A DNA stretch of 64,000 nt, taken from NCBI RefSeq assembly GCF_006715045.1, contig NZ_VFML01000001.1, forward strand, positions 310,001-374,000. The letters are read 5' to 3'. The position numbers and the translations under genes were made by a program. A model generated the notes under the pieces. It made no database searches, was not told where the DNA came from, and saw only the letters and a list, made by a program, of their open reading frames with translations. Shown here piece after piece: positions 46,452-55,071 of this stretch (positions are counted from its first letter, which is position 1; each line of letters opens with the position of its first letter). Source of the DNA: Amycolatopsis cihanbeyliensis (GTDB lineage Bacteria > Actinomycetota > Actinomycetes > Mycobacteriales > Pseudonocardiaceae).

Positions 46452-47207
46452 ATGACCGCACACACGTTGCAGGGCAAGGTCGCCGTGATCGCCGGCGGCG
46501 CGAAGAACCTGGGTGGCCTGCTCAGCAGGCAGTTCGCCGAGGCCGGCGCGGACGTGGTCGTGCACTACCACGGCGATGCCGCGGCCGGTGATGCCGAGGA
46601 CACCGCCAAGGCGGTGCGGGAAGCCGGCAGGCGGGCGCTCACCGTGCAGGGCGACCTCACACAGGTGGCCGAGGTGCGCAGGCTGTTCGACGCCGCGGTC
46701 GACTCCTTCGGTGGCGTGGACGTCGCGGTGAACACCGTGGGCCGGGTGCTCCGCAAGCCGATGGTGGACACCAGCGAGGAGGAGTACGACGGCATGTTCG
46801 CCATCAACTCGAAGGCGGCGTACTTCTTCATCCAGGAGGCAGGACGCAGGCTCAACGATCACGGCAAGATCGTCAACCTCGGTACGTCGCTGCAGGCCGC
46901 GTTCACCGACGGCTACTCGACCTACGCCGGCGGCAAGGCACCTCTGGAGCATTTCACCCGCGCCGCGGCCAAGGAGTTCGCGGAACGCGGCATCTCGGTC
47001 ACCACGGTGGCGCCGGGGCCGATGGACACCCCGTTCTTCTACGGGCAGGAGACCCCGGAGCGGGTCGAGTTCCACAAGTCGCAAGCGCTCGGTAACCAGC
47101 TCACCCAGATCGAGGACATCGCCCCGCTGATCAAGTTCCTCGCCACCGACGGCTGGTGGATCACGGGCCAGACCATCTTCGCCAACGGCGGCTACACCAC
47201 GCGGTGA
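46452..47207 (+). CDS. Short-chain dehydrogenase/reductase (SDR)
   Basis: A 251-residue NAD(P)-dependent oxidoreductase. The cofactor loop is VIAGGAKNLGGLLSRQFA (residues about 11-28), somewhat unusual in having GGAKNLG rather than TGASxGIG. A conserved VNTVGRV replaces the common NNAG. The active site has Ser in LGTSLQAAF and Tyr-x-x-x-Lys in YSTYAGGKAPLEHF. The C-terminus DGWWITGQTIFANGG is standard. The substrate is unknown. ATG at 46452 follows AGGGAG. A LysR regulator starts 105 bp downstream on the same strand and may control it. Confidence 0.9.
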   Translation: MTAHTLQGKVAVIAGGAKNLGGLLSRQFAEAGADVVVHYHGDAAAGDAEDTAKAVREAGRRALTVQGDLTQVAEVRRLFDAAVDSFGGVDVAVNTVGRVLRKPMVDTSEEEYDGMFAINSKAAYFFIQEAGRRLNDHGKIVNLGTSLQAAFTDGYSTYAGGKAPLEHFTRAAAKEFAERGISVTTVAPGPMDTPFFYGQETPERVEFHKSQALGNQLTQIEDIAPLIKFLATDGWWITGQTIFANGGYTTR

Positions 47208-47312
47208 ACCGCGCGGAGGTCGGCCGCGCGGCCGTGTCGCTGCCGCATTTCGGTGCGTACGCCCTACCATTCCCGAAGGAGCCCTCCAGGACGGACGCAC
47301 GGTGATGGCTGG

Positions 47313-48200
47313 ATGAGCGTGATCGACCTGCACCGCCTGGAGCAGCTCATCGCGGTGGCCGAGGAAGGCAGCGTCACCAAGGCGGCCGCGCGGCTGCACC
47401 TGTCCCAGCAGGCGCTGAGCACGTCACTACGCAACCTCGAACGCGAGGTGGGCGTCGACCTGCTGGACCGTGGCGGTACGCGGATCCGGGTCCTGCCCGC
47501 GGGCGAAGCGCTCATCGCCGACGCGCGGGTGCTGCGGGGCCTCGCCCGCTCGGCGCTGCGCCGTGCCCGCCGGATCGGCCGTGGCGAGCCGGACGTGCTC
47601 CGGGTCGGGCACACCCCCGCGGTGCCGGGTGAGGAGCTCGGCACGCTCATCCGGACCGTGCACCGGTTCGTCCCCGGGCTACGGATCGAACCGCATCAGC
47701 ACTACCCCTCGGCGCTGACCGACCGGCTCCTGGACGGCGAGCTCGATATCGGCCTCTGCAGGGCGATGCTGCCGGTACACGGCCTGACCAGGACCACGCT
47801 TACCCGGCACCGGCTGTCCATCGCGGTCGGCGAGCACCACCGGCTGGCGCGCCGGGAGGACGTCACGCTGGCGGAGCTGGCCGAGGAGACCATCGTCGTG
47901 TGGGGCCACCCCGGCAGATCCGGGTACACCGATCTGCTGCTCACGCTGTGCCGGCAGGCCGGGTTCGAGCCGAAGACCGTGCGCAGCGAACTCCAGGGCG
48001 TGCCGCCGAGCAGCGCCGTCGTCGGCACCGATCACGTCGCGTTCGTGACGGCGCCGCCGGGTGCCACGGCGGGCGGTACGGTACGGGTGATCGACCTGAC
48101 CCCGCCCCTTTACGTGCCTTTGATCGCGTTGTGGCCCGAACACTCCACGTCCGAACCGCGCGACGCGTTCCTGCGCACGCTGCGGGAGGCACTGGACTAA
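47313..48200 (+). CDS. LysR-family transcriptional regulator
   Basis: A 295-residue regulator: N-terminal winged helix-turn-helix (LEQLIAVAEEGSVTKAAARLHLSQQALSTSLRNLE, residues 8-42), linker helix, and a periplasmic-binding-protein-like effector domain (RVGHTPAVPGEELGTLIR onward). ATG at 47313 is chosen over an in-frame GTG-like leader because it starts the family N-terminus. LysR proteins usually act on a divergent or adjacent gene; here the SDR gene upstream is the likely target. The effector is unknown. Confidence 0.87.
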   Translation: MSVIDLHRLEQLIAVAEEGSVTKAAARLHLSQQALSTSLRNLEREVGVDLLDRGGTRIRVLPAGEALIADARVLRGLARSALRRARRIGRGEPDVLRVGHTPAVPGEELGTLIRTVHRFVPGLRIEPHQHYPSALTDRLLDGELDIGLCRAMLPVHGLTRTTLTRHRLSIAVGEHHRLARREDVTLAELAEETIVVWGHPGRSGYTDLLLTLCRQAGFEPKTVRSELQGVPPSSAVVGTDHVAFVTAPPGATAGGTVRVIDLTPPLYVPLIALWPEHSTSEPRDAFLRTLREALD

Positions 48201-48239
48201 CTAGCACTCGGCCGGACTTCACAGCGTGGCCCGGTCCAC

Positions 48240-48686
48240 CTACGACACTGTGGCCTGGTACGGACGGGCACGCGGGTGGGGCGAGAGCGGCCGGATCAGC
48301 ACCGGACGTGGCAGGTGGTCACCGATCCGGCAGCGGGGATGCGGGGTCTCGATCGTCACCGGCGCCCCTGGAGAGCCGGGGGCGGGCAACGTGAGGATCG
48401 CCCGCAACGTCCAGAGCGCGTTCGCGTGGTACTGGTAGGACACCTTCTCCGGCGCGAGCGGGTCGGAGCCCCGCCACACCGGCGCGCGGAACGCGCTCGC
48501 GTCCTGCTCGGACCGCAGGATCAGCACGTCGGCACAGGTTTCCCGATGGAGCATCGCCGCGAGGAGCCGGGGCGCGTCCGGTGGCCCCCAGCGCAACAGT
48601 GTCCACTGCCGCCTGCGCAGTTCGGTCAGCAGGTCGTCAAGGCCCAACGAGAACACGGTTCCTTCTCCCAATCTTTCCGATTCCAC
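48240..48686 (-). CDS. Hypothetical actinobacterial protein
   Basis: A 148-residue protein with LLTELRRRQWTLLRWGPPDAPRLLAAMLHRETCADVLILRSEQDASAFR and a central YQYHANALWTLRAILTLPAPG. I have an impression of similar Pseudonocardiaceae proteins but no functional family. Composition and codon use fit a real gene. It is divergent from the small-protein/DUF6879 unit and convergent with lysR across 39 bp. The middle segment has an Arg/Trp/Cys content that could be a small alpha/beta domain. Function unknown. Confidence 0.55.
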   Translation of the reverse strand: MESERLGEGTVFSLGLDDLLTELRRRQWTLLRWGPPDAPRLLAAMLHRETCADVLILRSEQDASAFRAPVWRGSDPLAPEKVSYQYHANALWTLRAILTLPAPGSPGAPVTIETPHPRCRIGDHLPRPVLIRPLSPHPRARPYQATVS

Positions 48687-48876
48687 GATGAGAATCGGCG
48701 CGCCGCGGCGGCCGCACGAGCGTTACTCTCGAACCCGCATCAATGGCTCGACACGAGCCGCGAAAAGTGGGCATTACCCGGTGGTGGCGGGTTTATTCGG
48801 GAACGTGCATGGCGATTGACCTGCTACCGAGGGCGCACGTATCGTCACCTGACGTGTCCACTTCACGACAGGGGAA

Positions 48877-49064
48877 ATGATCATGAAACTTACCCGGATC
48901 GCCGGGACTGCAAGGGGGACGACTGCCCAGCCGTGTTCAGCACGGAGCGCGGCACCCTGGCTGTCCAGGGCTATCTCGTCCACCAGCCAACCCCGGAACA
49001 CGAGGCAATCGTGGAGATCCCGGCGGACCTGCTCAAGGAGGCCGCACGTGCGCTTGGCCGGTGA
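48877..49064 (+). pseudogene. Small DUF6879-partner protein, apparently frameshifted
   Basis: A conserved-looking small protein is readable as YPDRRDCKGDDCPAVFSTERG, then LAVQGYLVHQPTPEHEAIVEIPADLLKEAARALGR to the stop at 49064. That frame has no ATG or GTG near its start. The nearest ribosome site and starts (AGGGGAA, ATG 48877, ATGAAA at 48883) are one base out of register. Loss of one base just after ATGAAA restores MK.YPDRRDC. A sequencing error, a pseudogene or a nonstandard start are all possible. It overlaps the DUF6879 start by 17 bp, as expected for an operon. Confidence 0.5.
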
Positions 49065-49569
49065 CGACTGGAAGAAGTTCTTCGATTCGTTCGAACGGGA
49101 GGCGTTCCGACTGGAAACGCGCCCTGTGTACAACGTGGCGAAAGAATGGGACGAGTTTCAGCGTTTTCTCGCTACCGGGGAGTTCGATGTTTCCGATCAT
49201 GAGCCCTGGCTCAAGCGGGTTCGCCATTTCCGGGCCACCGGCCGGTGGATCGGCAGGGTTCATGTCATCACCAGTCCGTTGACCGACTACCTACGTTTCG
49301 AGTTCGCGGCCTATCCGCACAACGTGCGGTCCGGTGAGGAGGTGCATGTTCTCGATCTCGCCGATCAGTCGAATCCCGGGTTGCCGGATCAGGACTTCTG
49401 GATGTTCGACGATTCGAAGATCGTGCGGATGGACTACGCCGAGGACGGTACCCAGCTCGGTCGCGAACTGCTGGAAGACGTGGATCCCGCTCCGTACGTG
49501 GAGTGGAAACGCATCGCGCTGGAGCATGCCGAACCGTTCCTGGACTACTCCGCCAGACCGGAGGCATGA
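49048..49569 (+). CDS. DUF6879-family protein
   Basis: A 173-residue protein from GTG 49048, preceded by AAGGAGG. FFDSFEREAFRLETRPVYNVAKE near the N-terminus, WIGRVHVITSPLTDYLRFEFAAYPHNVRSGEEV in the middle and DFWMFDDSKIVRMDY define the DUF6879 group, whose function is unknown. The ATGA overlap with the XRE/DUF5753 gene and the overlap with the small-protein frame point to a three-gene translational unit. Related units are common in Streptomyces and Pseudonocardiaceae near WhiJ-like developmental regulators. Confidence 0.8.
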   Translation: MRLAGDDWKKFFDSFEREAFRLETRPVYNVAKEWDEFQRFLATGEFDVSDHEPWLKRVRHFRATGRWIGRVHVITSPLTDYLRFEFAAYPHNVRSGEEVHVLDLADQSNPGLPDQDFWMFDDSKIVRMDYAEDGTQLGRELLEDVDPAPYVEWKRIALEHAEPFLDYSARPEA

Positions 49570-50435
49570 GCCTCGATCCCGCCCGCGCCGGAGAGGACCG
49601 GGTCAACCTCGCCGAGGCCCTGCGTGACCTGCGCAGGGCCTCGGGCCTTTCCGGCGAACGGCTGGCCGGTCGCTGCCAGATGTCCCAGTCCAAGATCAGC
49701 CGTATCGAGACCGGCCGACTGCTACCCAGCATCCTCGACGTGGAGCGGATACTCACCGCGATCGAGGTCGATGAGGCGCTGAAGGCGGAGCTGCTGACGC
49801 TGGCGCGGACAGCGAATGCCGAGTACCAGGACATCCGGGCGTCGGTGCGGCGCGGCCTGCACTACCGCCAGTGGGACCTGGCGGCCCTGGAGGCCGAGTC
49901 GACCCATATGCGGCACTTTCTGCCGGCGCTGATCACCGGACTGCTCCAGGTGCCCGAGTATGTTCGTGCGGGGTTGAGCAGGGCGGGGGACCGGGCACCT
50001 GTGGATACCAGTCGGGCCGTCACGCTCAAGCTGGAGCGGCAGGCCATCCTGCATGACGAGTCGAAGCGATTCGAGTTCCTGCTCACCGAACAGGCCGCAC
50101 GATGGCAGTTCTGTGAGCCGTCCATTATGGCGCTCCAGATGGACCGGCTGGTGTCGCTGTCCCGGCTGCCTGCTGTCGCCCTCGGTATCCTGCCGCTGAC
50201 CACGCAGATCCCGGAGGGGCCGATGCATACCTTCGTGGCCTATGACGCCAGGTTGGTGACCGTCGAACTGTTCAGCGGTCAGCTGGTGTTGCGTGATCCG
50301 AAGGATGTCGAGAGTTATCGCGAACTTTTCGACTTCCTGGCCGCGCACGCGCTGTGGGGTGCGGAGGCGAGGGGCTTTCTTCGGCGCCTTGCCGAGGGCT
50401 TCCGAGCGAACGGCAACAGTGACGCCGGGTCATGA
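49566..50435 (+). CDS. XRE-type regulator with DUF5753 domain (WhiJ/Scr1-like)
   Basis: A 289-residue protein. The helix-turn-helix lies at about 13-70 (LAEALRDLRRASGLSGERLAG, RCQMSQSKISRIETGRLLPS). The DUF5753 effector region follows (about 105-280), with LITGLLQVPEYVRAGLSRAGD and the QAILH.....FEFLLTEQAARW motif. ATG 49566 overlaps the DUF6879 stop. Members of this family act as repressors of development or as antitoxin-like partners of small proteins. The 3' end overlaps the convergent ECF42 gene by 6 bp. Confidence 0.88.
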   Translation: MSLDPARAGEDRVNLAEALRDLRRASGLSGERLAGRCQMSQSKISRIETGRLLPSILDVERILTAIEVDEALKAELLTLARTANAEYQDIRASVRRGLHYRQWDLAALEAESTHMRHFLPALITGLLQVPEYVRAGLSRAGDRAPVDTSRAVTLKLERQAILHDESKRFEFLLTEQAARWQFCEPSIMALQMDRLVSLSRLPAVALGILPLTTQIPEGPMHTFVAYDARLVTVELFSGQLVLRDPKDVESYRELFDFLAAHALWGAEARGFLRRLAEGFRANGNSDAGS

Positions 50436-51713
50436 GCCGGGCTGGTCGAGCGCGGCGAGGCGGCGGCGGAGGTGGGCGCGCTCGGGCTCGGTTCCGGCCA
50501 GCTCCAGGGCTTCGCGGTACGCCGCGGCGGCTTCGGCGTGCCGGTCGAGCCGGCTCAGCAGGTCCGCCCGCGCGGTCGAGTAAGGGGAATAGCCGCGCAG
50601 CCGCGGTTCCTCGGCCAACTCGTCGAGCAACGCCAGCCCGGCTTCCGGGCCGTCGCGCATCGCCACGGCCGCGGCCCGGTTCAGCGCGACGACCGGGGAC
50701 GGTTCCAGCGCGAGCAGCACGTCGTAGAGCGCCACGACCTGCGGCCAGTCCGTGGTGGCCAGGTCCGCGGCCTCGTCGTGCAGGGCGGCGATCGCGGCCT
50801 GCACCCCGTACGGACCCGGCTGCCCGCCGGTCAGCGCGACCGGCACCAGGCGCAGCCCTTCCTCGATCATGGTGCGGTCCCACCGGCCACGGTCCTGCTC
50901 GTCCAGCAGCACCAACTCACCGTCCGGGCCCGTGCGGGCCTCGCGCCGGGCGTGGATCAGCAGCATCAGCCCGAGCAACCCGGCGACCTCCCGTTCCTCC
51001 GGAAGCAGCCGCCGCAGGATCCGGGCCAGCCGGATGGCCTCCTCCGCAAGGTCGAGCCGCTGCAGGTCCGGGCCCGAGCTGGCCGCGTAGCCCTCGGTGA
51101 AAATCGAGTACACCGCCTGCAGCACCCCCGGCAACCGGTCCGGCAGCTCCCCCGCGTCCGGCACCCGGAACGGGATCCGAGCCTGCTGGATCTTCTTCTT
51201 CGCCCGCACGATCCGTTTGGCCATGGTCGCGGCCGGAACCAGGAAGGCCCGTGCCACCTCGGGCGTGCCCAGCCCGGCCAGGCAGCGCAGCATCAGCGCC
51301 CCGCGGTCCTCGGCAGGCAACGCCGGATGGGCGCAGGTGAAGAACAACTGCAACCGCTCGTCCGGCAGCCCGCCCTCCACCTCCGCGGCGGGGACCGGCT
51401 CGGACCGCTCCGCCTCCACCCGCAGTACGGCCAGCCGCGCGGCGAAGGTCCGGTCGCGGCGCAGCCGGTCCACCGCCTTGCGCCGTGCCGTGGTCATCAG
51501 CCACGCCCCTGGCCGGGGTGGCACGCCGTCCACCGGCCAATGCTCCAGCGCCGCCTCGATCGCCTCGGAGGTCACCTCCTCGGCAAGGTCGAGGTCCCCG
51601 AAGCGACGGACGAGCGCGGCCAGCAGCCGGCCGTGCTCCTCGCGGAACACCGCCTCCACCGAGGCCACCGGCAGTTTCTCCGGTATCGGGCTGCCGGCCG
51701 CTCGCTCGCCCAT
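50430..51713 (-). CDS. ECF42-group RNA polymerase sigma factor (with DUF6596/TPR C-terminus)
   Basis: A 427-residue sigma factor. Region 2 (VFREEHGRLLAALVRRFGDLDLAEEVTSEAIEAALEHWP, GAWLMTTARRKAVDRLRR) and region 4 (LGTPEVARAFLVPAATMAKRIVRAKKKI) are followed by a long helical C-terminal domain (about 190-420, GYAASSGPDLQRLDLAEEAIRLARIL; ALNRAAAVAMRDGPEAGLALL). That extension is typical of ECF42, which has no classical anti-sigma factor. It is downstream of a DGPF (YciI-like) gene with a 5-bp gap, the standard ECF42 arrangement. A second ECF42-DGPF pair is at 60274-62037. Confidence 0.9.
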   Translation of the reverse strand: MGERAAGSPIPEKLPVASVEAVFREEHGRLLAALVRRFGDLDLAEEVTSEAIEAALEHWPVDGVPPRPGAWLMTTARRKAVDRLRRDRTFAARLAVLRVEAERSEPVPAAEVEGGLPDERLQLFFTCAHPALPAEDRGALMLRCLAGLGTPEVARAFLVPAATMAKRIVRAKKKIQQARIPFRVPDAGELPDRLPGVLQAVYSIFTEGYAASSGPDLQRLDLAEEAIRLARILRRLLPEEREVAGLLGLMLLIHARREARTGPDGELVLLDEQDRGRWDRTMIEEGLRLVPVALTGGQPGPYGVQAAIAALHDEAADLATTDWPQVVALYDVLLALEPSPVVALNRAAAVAMRDGPEAGLALLDELAEEPRLRGYSPYSTARADLLSRLDRHAEAAAAYREALELAGTEPERAHLRRRLAALDQPGS

Positions 51714-51718
51714 CGCGC

Positions 51719-52069
51719 TCAGCCCTCGAACTCGGCGACCGGCCGCACCACGATCGAACCGGTACCGCGCGCGCCGGGGCAGCGGGCGGCCCAGTCCAGG
51801 GCGGCGTCCAGATCCGGCACGTCGATGACGTAGAAGCCACCGAGCACCTCGCGGGTTTCCGCGAACGGGCCGTCGGTCACGGTCCGCTTCCCGTCCTCGC
51901 CCACCCGCACCGCGGTCGCGGTGACCAGGTCCGCCAACTGTTCTCCGGAGACCATGATGCCCGCGTCCCGCACCTCCTTGTCGTAGGCCAGCCAGTCCTG
52001 GACGTCGCAGTCGGCGGCCCCACCGTTCTCGTCGACCGCACCGGCGTTGATCAGCAACATGTACTTCAT
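51719..52069 (-). CDS. DGPF/YciI-like protein, ECF42 partner
   Basis: A 116-residue dimeric alpha/beta-barrel protein from ATG 52069, which follows GAGGAG. The defining TVTDGPFAETREVLGGFYVIDVPDLDAALDWAARCP is at about residues 60-95. ECF42 genes are nearly always linked to DGPF genes, which are thought to be targets or partners. The upstream region has GTACGGC-N5-GCCGTAC (52099-52117) and, leftward, a weak match to the ECF42 promoter (TGTCCA-N17-CGTA). It is followed by the sigma gene. Confidence 0.88.
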   Translation of the reverse strand: MKYMLLINAGAVDENGGAADCDVQDWLAYDKEVRDAGIMVSGEQLADLVTATAVRVGEDGKRTVTDGPFAETREVLGGFYVIDVPDLDAALDWAARCPGARGTGSIVVRPVAEFEG

Positions 52070-52223
52070 GTTCGGCTCCTCGATGTGTTCGTCGTCCCGT
52101 ACGGCCGCGTGCCGTACAGCATGACTACGAACAGGGACTGCCCCGATGGACAACCCTCCGGACATTTTCTCCTCGCCGCGGAGAGAACGTCACACCTTTG
52201 CCGACGCCGTCGACGAAGGCGCG

Positions 52224-53006
52224 TCAGTGGTGCTGGTCGTGCCGGCCGAGGGTCTCCACGGGGGTCACGCCGGGGCGGGTCCACTGCGGCACGGGGCGGC
52301 TGGTCGGGCCCCAGGTGGCGTTCCCGTCGGCGTCCGAGCGCCAGGACCAGCACGGGCCGCGCCCCTCGGGCCGGCCCTCGGGATTGTCCTCCCACGATTC
52401 GCCGCGGCCGTAGGGTGTCATGTCGAGCAGGCCCAAGGACCCGTTGACCCGCTCGTTCCCACGGCCCGTCGTGGAGTAGGTGAGGAACACGCGGTCGCCG
52501 TCGCGCAGGAAGCAAGTGAGGTAACCCATGCTGCCGCCGACCGGCGCGTCCACGTCGCGCACCGAGTACCAGGGCTGGGTGAAGCCCATGAACTCGACGT
52601 AGGAGGACACCTCGTCCCACCGGCCCGTGGTCAGAATGGCGAACGAGACGCCGCGGGCGTTGAGGTAGACGGCGTCCTTCAGGTGCCAGGCCGTGGTGGT
52701 GCAGCCCTCGCACTGCCCCTGGTGCGGCGCGCCGTCGTACCACATGTGCTTGTAGACCACGAGCTCGTCGCGGCCCTGGAACAGGTCCAGGAACGGGACC
52801 GGGCCTTCAGGTCCGACGACCTCGACCGTCCCGTCGAGCTCCACCATCGGCAGCCGGCGGCGGGCCGCGGCGAGGGCGTCGCCCTCGCGGGTGTGGGCCT
52901 TCTCGCGGACCAGAAGCTCGTCCCGGGCGGCCTGCCAGGTGGCCAGGTCGACCACGGGCGGGCGGCCCGGCGGCGCGGTGGTGGGGTCGTCCGGTGTGGT
53001 CGTCAT
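52224..53006 (-). CDS. DUF899-family thioredoxin-like protein
   Basis: A 260-residue protein. WQAARDELLVREKAHTREGDALAAARRRLPMVELD at the start and VVYKHMWYDGAPHQGQCEGCTTTAWHL in the middle are the DUF899 signature. The cysteine pair in GQCEGCT (near residues 99-102) lies at a thioredoxin-like position. The function is unknown; members are often near DGPF/ECF42 genes, as here. ATG at 53006 follows GGAGGACACC. Confidence 0.82.
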   Translation of the reverse strand: MTTTPDDPTTAPPGRPPVVDLATWQAARDELLVREKAHTREGDALAAARRRLPMVELDGTVEVVGPEGPVPFLDLFQGRDELVVYKHMWYDGAPHQGQCEGCTTTAWHLKDAVYLNARGVSFAILTTGRWDEVSSYVEFMGFTQPWYSVRDVDAPVGGSMGYLTCFLRDGDRVFLTYSTTGRGNERVNGSLGLLDMTPYGRGESWEDNPEGRPEGRGPCWSWRSDADGNATWGPTSRPVPQWTRPGVTPVETLGRHDQHH

Positions 53007-53131
53007 GGTGTCCTCCGTGGTGTCTCGTGCCGGGCAGCATCGTATGACCTCCTACGACGGCCACCAGAACAGACGCACGGCCGGTGGCGGCTTGCCGGTC
53101 ACCCGCTCCGCCGGCTGGCAGGCTGAGTTCC

Positions 53132-54061
53132 ATGACGAGAACGTCCTATCGCGACCGGCTGACCTCCCCGCTTCCCGGGCCGCGCGAGTTGGCCCGGATC
53201 ATGCGGGAGGGCGGTTTTCGCGGCTCGACCGCGCACGCCGACCGGATACCGGTGCTGCGCACCGGGCTGCCCGCACTCGAACCCGGGCAGGCGAGCTGGA
53301 CCTGGATCGGGCATTCCAGCTACCTGATCCGGCTGGGTGGTGCGACCGTGCTGGCCGACCCGGTGTGGTCGAGGAAGATCCCGGGAGTGCCCCCTCGGCT
53401 CACGCCCCCCGGCCTCGCCTGGGCAGACCTGCCGCCGGTGGACGCGGTGGTGATCAGCCACGATCACTACGACCATCTGGACGCGCCCACGATCCGGCGG
53501 CTGCCCCGGCACACTCCGGTGCTGGTGGGCATGGGCCTGGGCCGCTGGTTCCGGCGGCGCGGGTTCACCGAGGTCAGCGAACTGGACTGGTGGGAGTCGG
53601 CGGAGGTGGCCGGGCTGCGGTTCGACTTCGCCCCGGCGCATCACTGGAGCAGGCGGGGTCTGCTGGACACTTGTGCCTCGCTCTGGGGAAGCTGGGTGCT
53701 CACCGCGCCGGACGGCACCCGCACCTACCACTGCGGCGACTCGGGCTACGGGCACTGGTTCGCCGAGATCGGCGAGCGCTACCCGAGCATCGAGGTCGCG
53801 ATGATGCCGATCGGGGCCTATGACCCGCGCTGGTTCATGCGCCCGGTGCACATGGACCCCGCCGAATCGGTACGCGCGCTGGACGACCTCGGCGCGCGGC
53901 GGCTCGCCTCGATGCACTGGGGCACGTTCGTACTCACCAGGGAACCGGTGGACGCACCACTGGAGCGGCTGCGTACCGCATGGGCGGTGGCCGGCCGCCC
54001 GGAAGCGGACCTGTGGGCACTGGCCGTGGGGGAGACCCGCACGCTGCGGGTGGGTGGGTGA
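53132..54061 (+). CDS. MBL-fold metallo-hydrolase (UlaG/NAPE-PLD-like)
   Basis: A 309-residue metallo-beta-lactamase-fold protein from ATG 53132. SWTWIGHSSYLIRLGGATVLADPVW is the entry strand set, VVISHDHYDHLD the H.H.DH metal motif (near residues 110-117), PAHHWSRRG and TYHCGDSGYG the later ligands, and SMHWGTFVLTREP the final His. Relatives hydrolyse lactones, phosphodiesters or N-acyl phosphatidylethanolamine; substrate unknown. It reads away from DUF899 and towards the NAD(P)-binding gene. Confidence 0.87.
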   Translation: MTRTSYRDRLTSPLPGPRELARIMREGGFRGSTAHADRIPVLRTGLPALEPGQASWTWIGHSSYLIRLGGATVLADPVWSRKIPGVPPRLTPPGLAWADLPPVDAVVISHDHYDHLDAPTIRRLPRHTPVLVGMGLGRWFRRRGFTEVSELDWWESAEVAGLRFDFAPAHHWSRRGLLDTCASLWGSWVLTAPDGTRTYHCGDSGYGHWFAEIGERYPSIEVAMMPIGAYDPRWFMRPVHMDPAESVRALDDLGARRLASMHWGTFVLTREPVDAPLERLRTAWAVAGRPEADLWALAVGETRTLRVGG

Positions 54062-54151
54062 GGCCGGAACTGCGCGCGGCGGGACGCACCCCCTACGTGC
54101 GGGCGCTGCTCGATCTCGCCCCGACCGGTGACTGACCGGCATAGGACCGGG

Positions 54152-54985
54152 TCAGCGGAACCGGTCGGCGTGCTCCCGTACCCACTCGGCGAAGGTGCGC
54201 GCGGGTGTGCCGGTGAGGTCGGCGACAGTGGACACCGGGACCTCCGCGTAGTCGCCGCCGTCGGACAGCAGCCAGTCCGCGTCCTCAGGGGCCATGCCCT
54301 GGCCGATCCACAGTTCGCGGGCCTGCCGGGGGGTCAGTTCCTCGAACCGGACCTCCCGCCCGAGCGCGGCGGAAATCGCCCGCACCTGTTCCGGGGAGGT
54401 GATGGCCTCGGGCCCGCTCAACGGGTAGGCGTGCCCGGCGTGCCCGTCCTCGCGCAACACGACGGCGGCGACCTCCGCGATGTCGGCCATGGCGATCGGG
54501 GTCTGCGCCGCCCGCGCGTGCGGCTCCCGCACCACGCCCTCGGCGCGGATCGAGTACACCCAGAACAGCGTGTTCTCCATGAACGCGCCGGGTCGCAGGT
54601 GGGTCCAGGCGAACCCGGCCCGCTCGATCGTCCGCTCCAGGTGGGCGAAGTCCCGCCCCGCCGGGTCGATCTCGGCGGCGCCCGGCACGTCGGCCAGGAT
54701 CGAGGACAGCGTGACCACCCGGCGGACCCCCGCCTCCCGTGCCAGTTCGGCGAACCGCTCGACGGTGGGGAAGTGCGGGGCGAGGTACACGGTGTGCACC
54801 CCGTCCAGCGCGGCGGGCAGGGTCTCCGGCTGGCCGAGGAAGCCGGTGTGCACCTCGGCCCACTCCGGCAGCGCGGCCTTCGCCGGGTTCTTGGTCAGCG
54901 CGCGTACCGGCTCCGCGGACCCGGCCAGCCGGTCGACCACCATCCGGCCGATGTTCCCGGTCGCCCCGGTCACCAGGATCGTCAT
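54152..54985 (-). CDS. NAD(P)H-binding NmrA-like protein
   Basis: A 277-residue Rossmann-fold protein starting MTILVTGATGNIGRMVVDRL (GxxGxxG at 7-13), with a conserved VVTLSSILADVPGAAE and WTHLRPGAFMENTLFWV. It belongs to the atypical SDR/NmrA branch (redox sensors or quinone reductases). The gene is divergent from a TetR gene, with two GTAC-type palindromes between them, so it is very likely the target of that repressor. No catalytic Tyr-Lys pair is evident. Confidence 0.85.
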   Translation of the reverse strand: MTILVTGATGNIGRMVVDRLAGSAEPVRALTKNPAKAALPEWAEVHTGFLGQPETLPAALDGVHTVYLAPHFPTVERFAELAREAGVRRVVTLSSILADVPGAAEIDPAGRDFAHLERTIERAGFAWTHLRPGAFMENTLFWVYSIRAEGVVREPHARAAQTPIAMADIAEVAAVVLREDGHAGHAYPLSGPEAITSPEQVRAISAALGREVRFEELTPRQARELWIGQGMAPEDADWLLSDGGDYAEVPVSTVADLTGTPARTFAEWVREHADRFR

Positions 54986-55006
54986 GCCTACCCACCCCTA
55001 AATTCT

Positions 55007-55044
55007 GTACGGCGTACGAAGTCAGTGACCAGAGTACACCGTAC
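55007..55044. promoter_or_regulatory. Paired TetR operators between the NmrA-like and TetR genes
   Basis: GTACGGCGTAC (55007-55017) and GTACACCGTAC (55034-55044) are two near-identical palindromes 27 bp apart, centre to centre. They fill the 86-bp divergent region between starts 54985 and 55072, a pattern expected for autoregulation by the TetR protein. Confidence 0.65.
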
Positions 55045-55071
55045 AACGCACGGGGTTCTATCCTCGGTACC

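Noticed and set aside
48886..48900. Programmed -1 frameshift at ATGAAACTTAC in the small-protein gene
   Set aside because: The local bases do not form an X-XXY-YYZ slippery heptamer in the zero frame; a simple one-base loss is more likely.
54059..54133. Small 24-codon frame (GTG start) after the MBL-fold gene
   Set aside because: Too short and without recognisable motif; possibly a random continuation in high-GC DNA.
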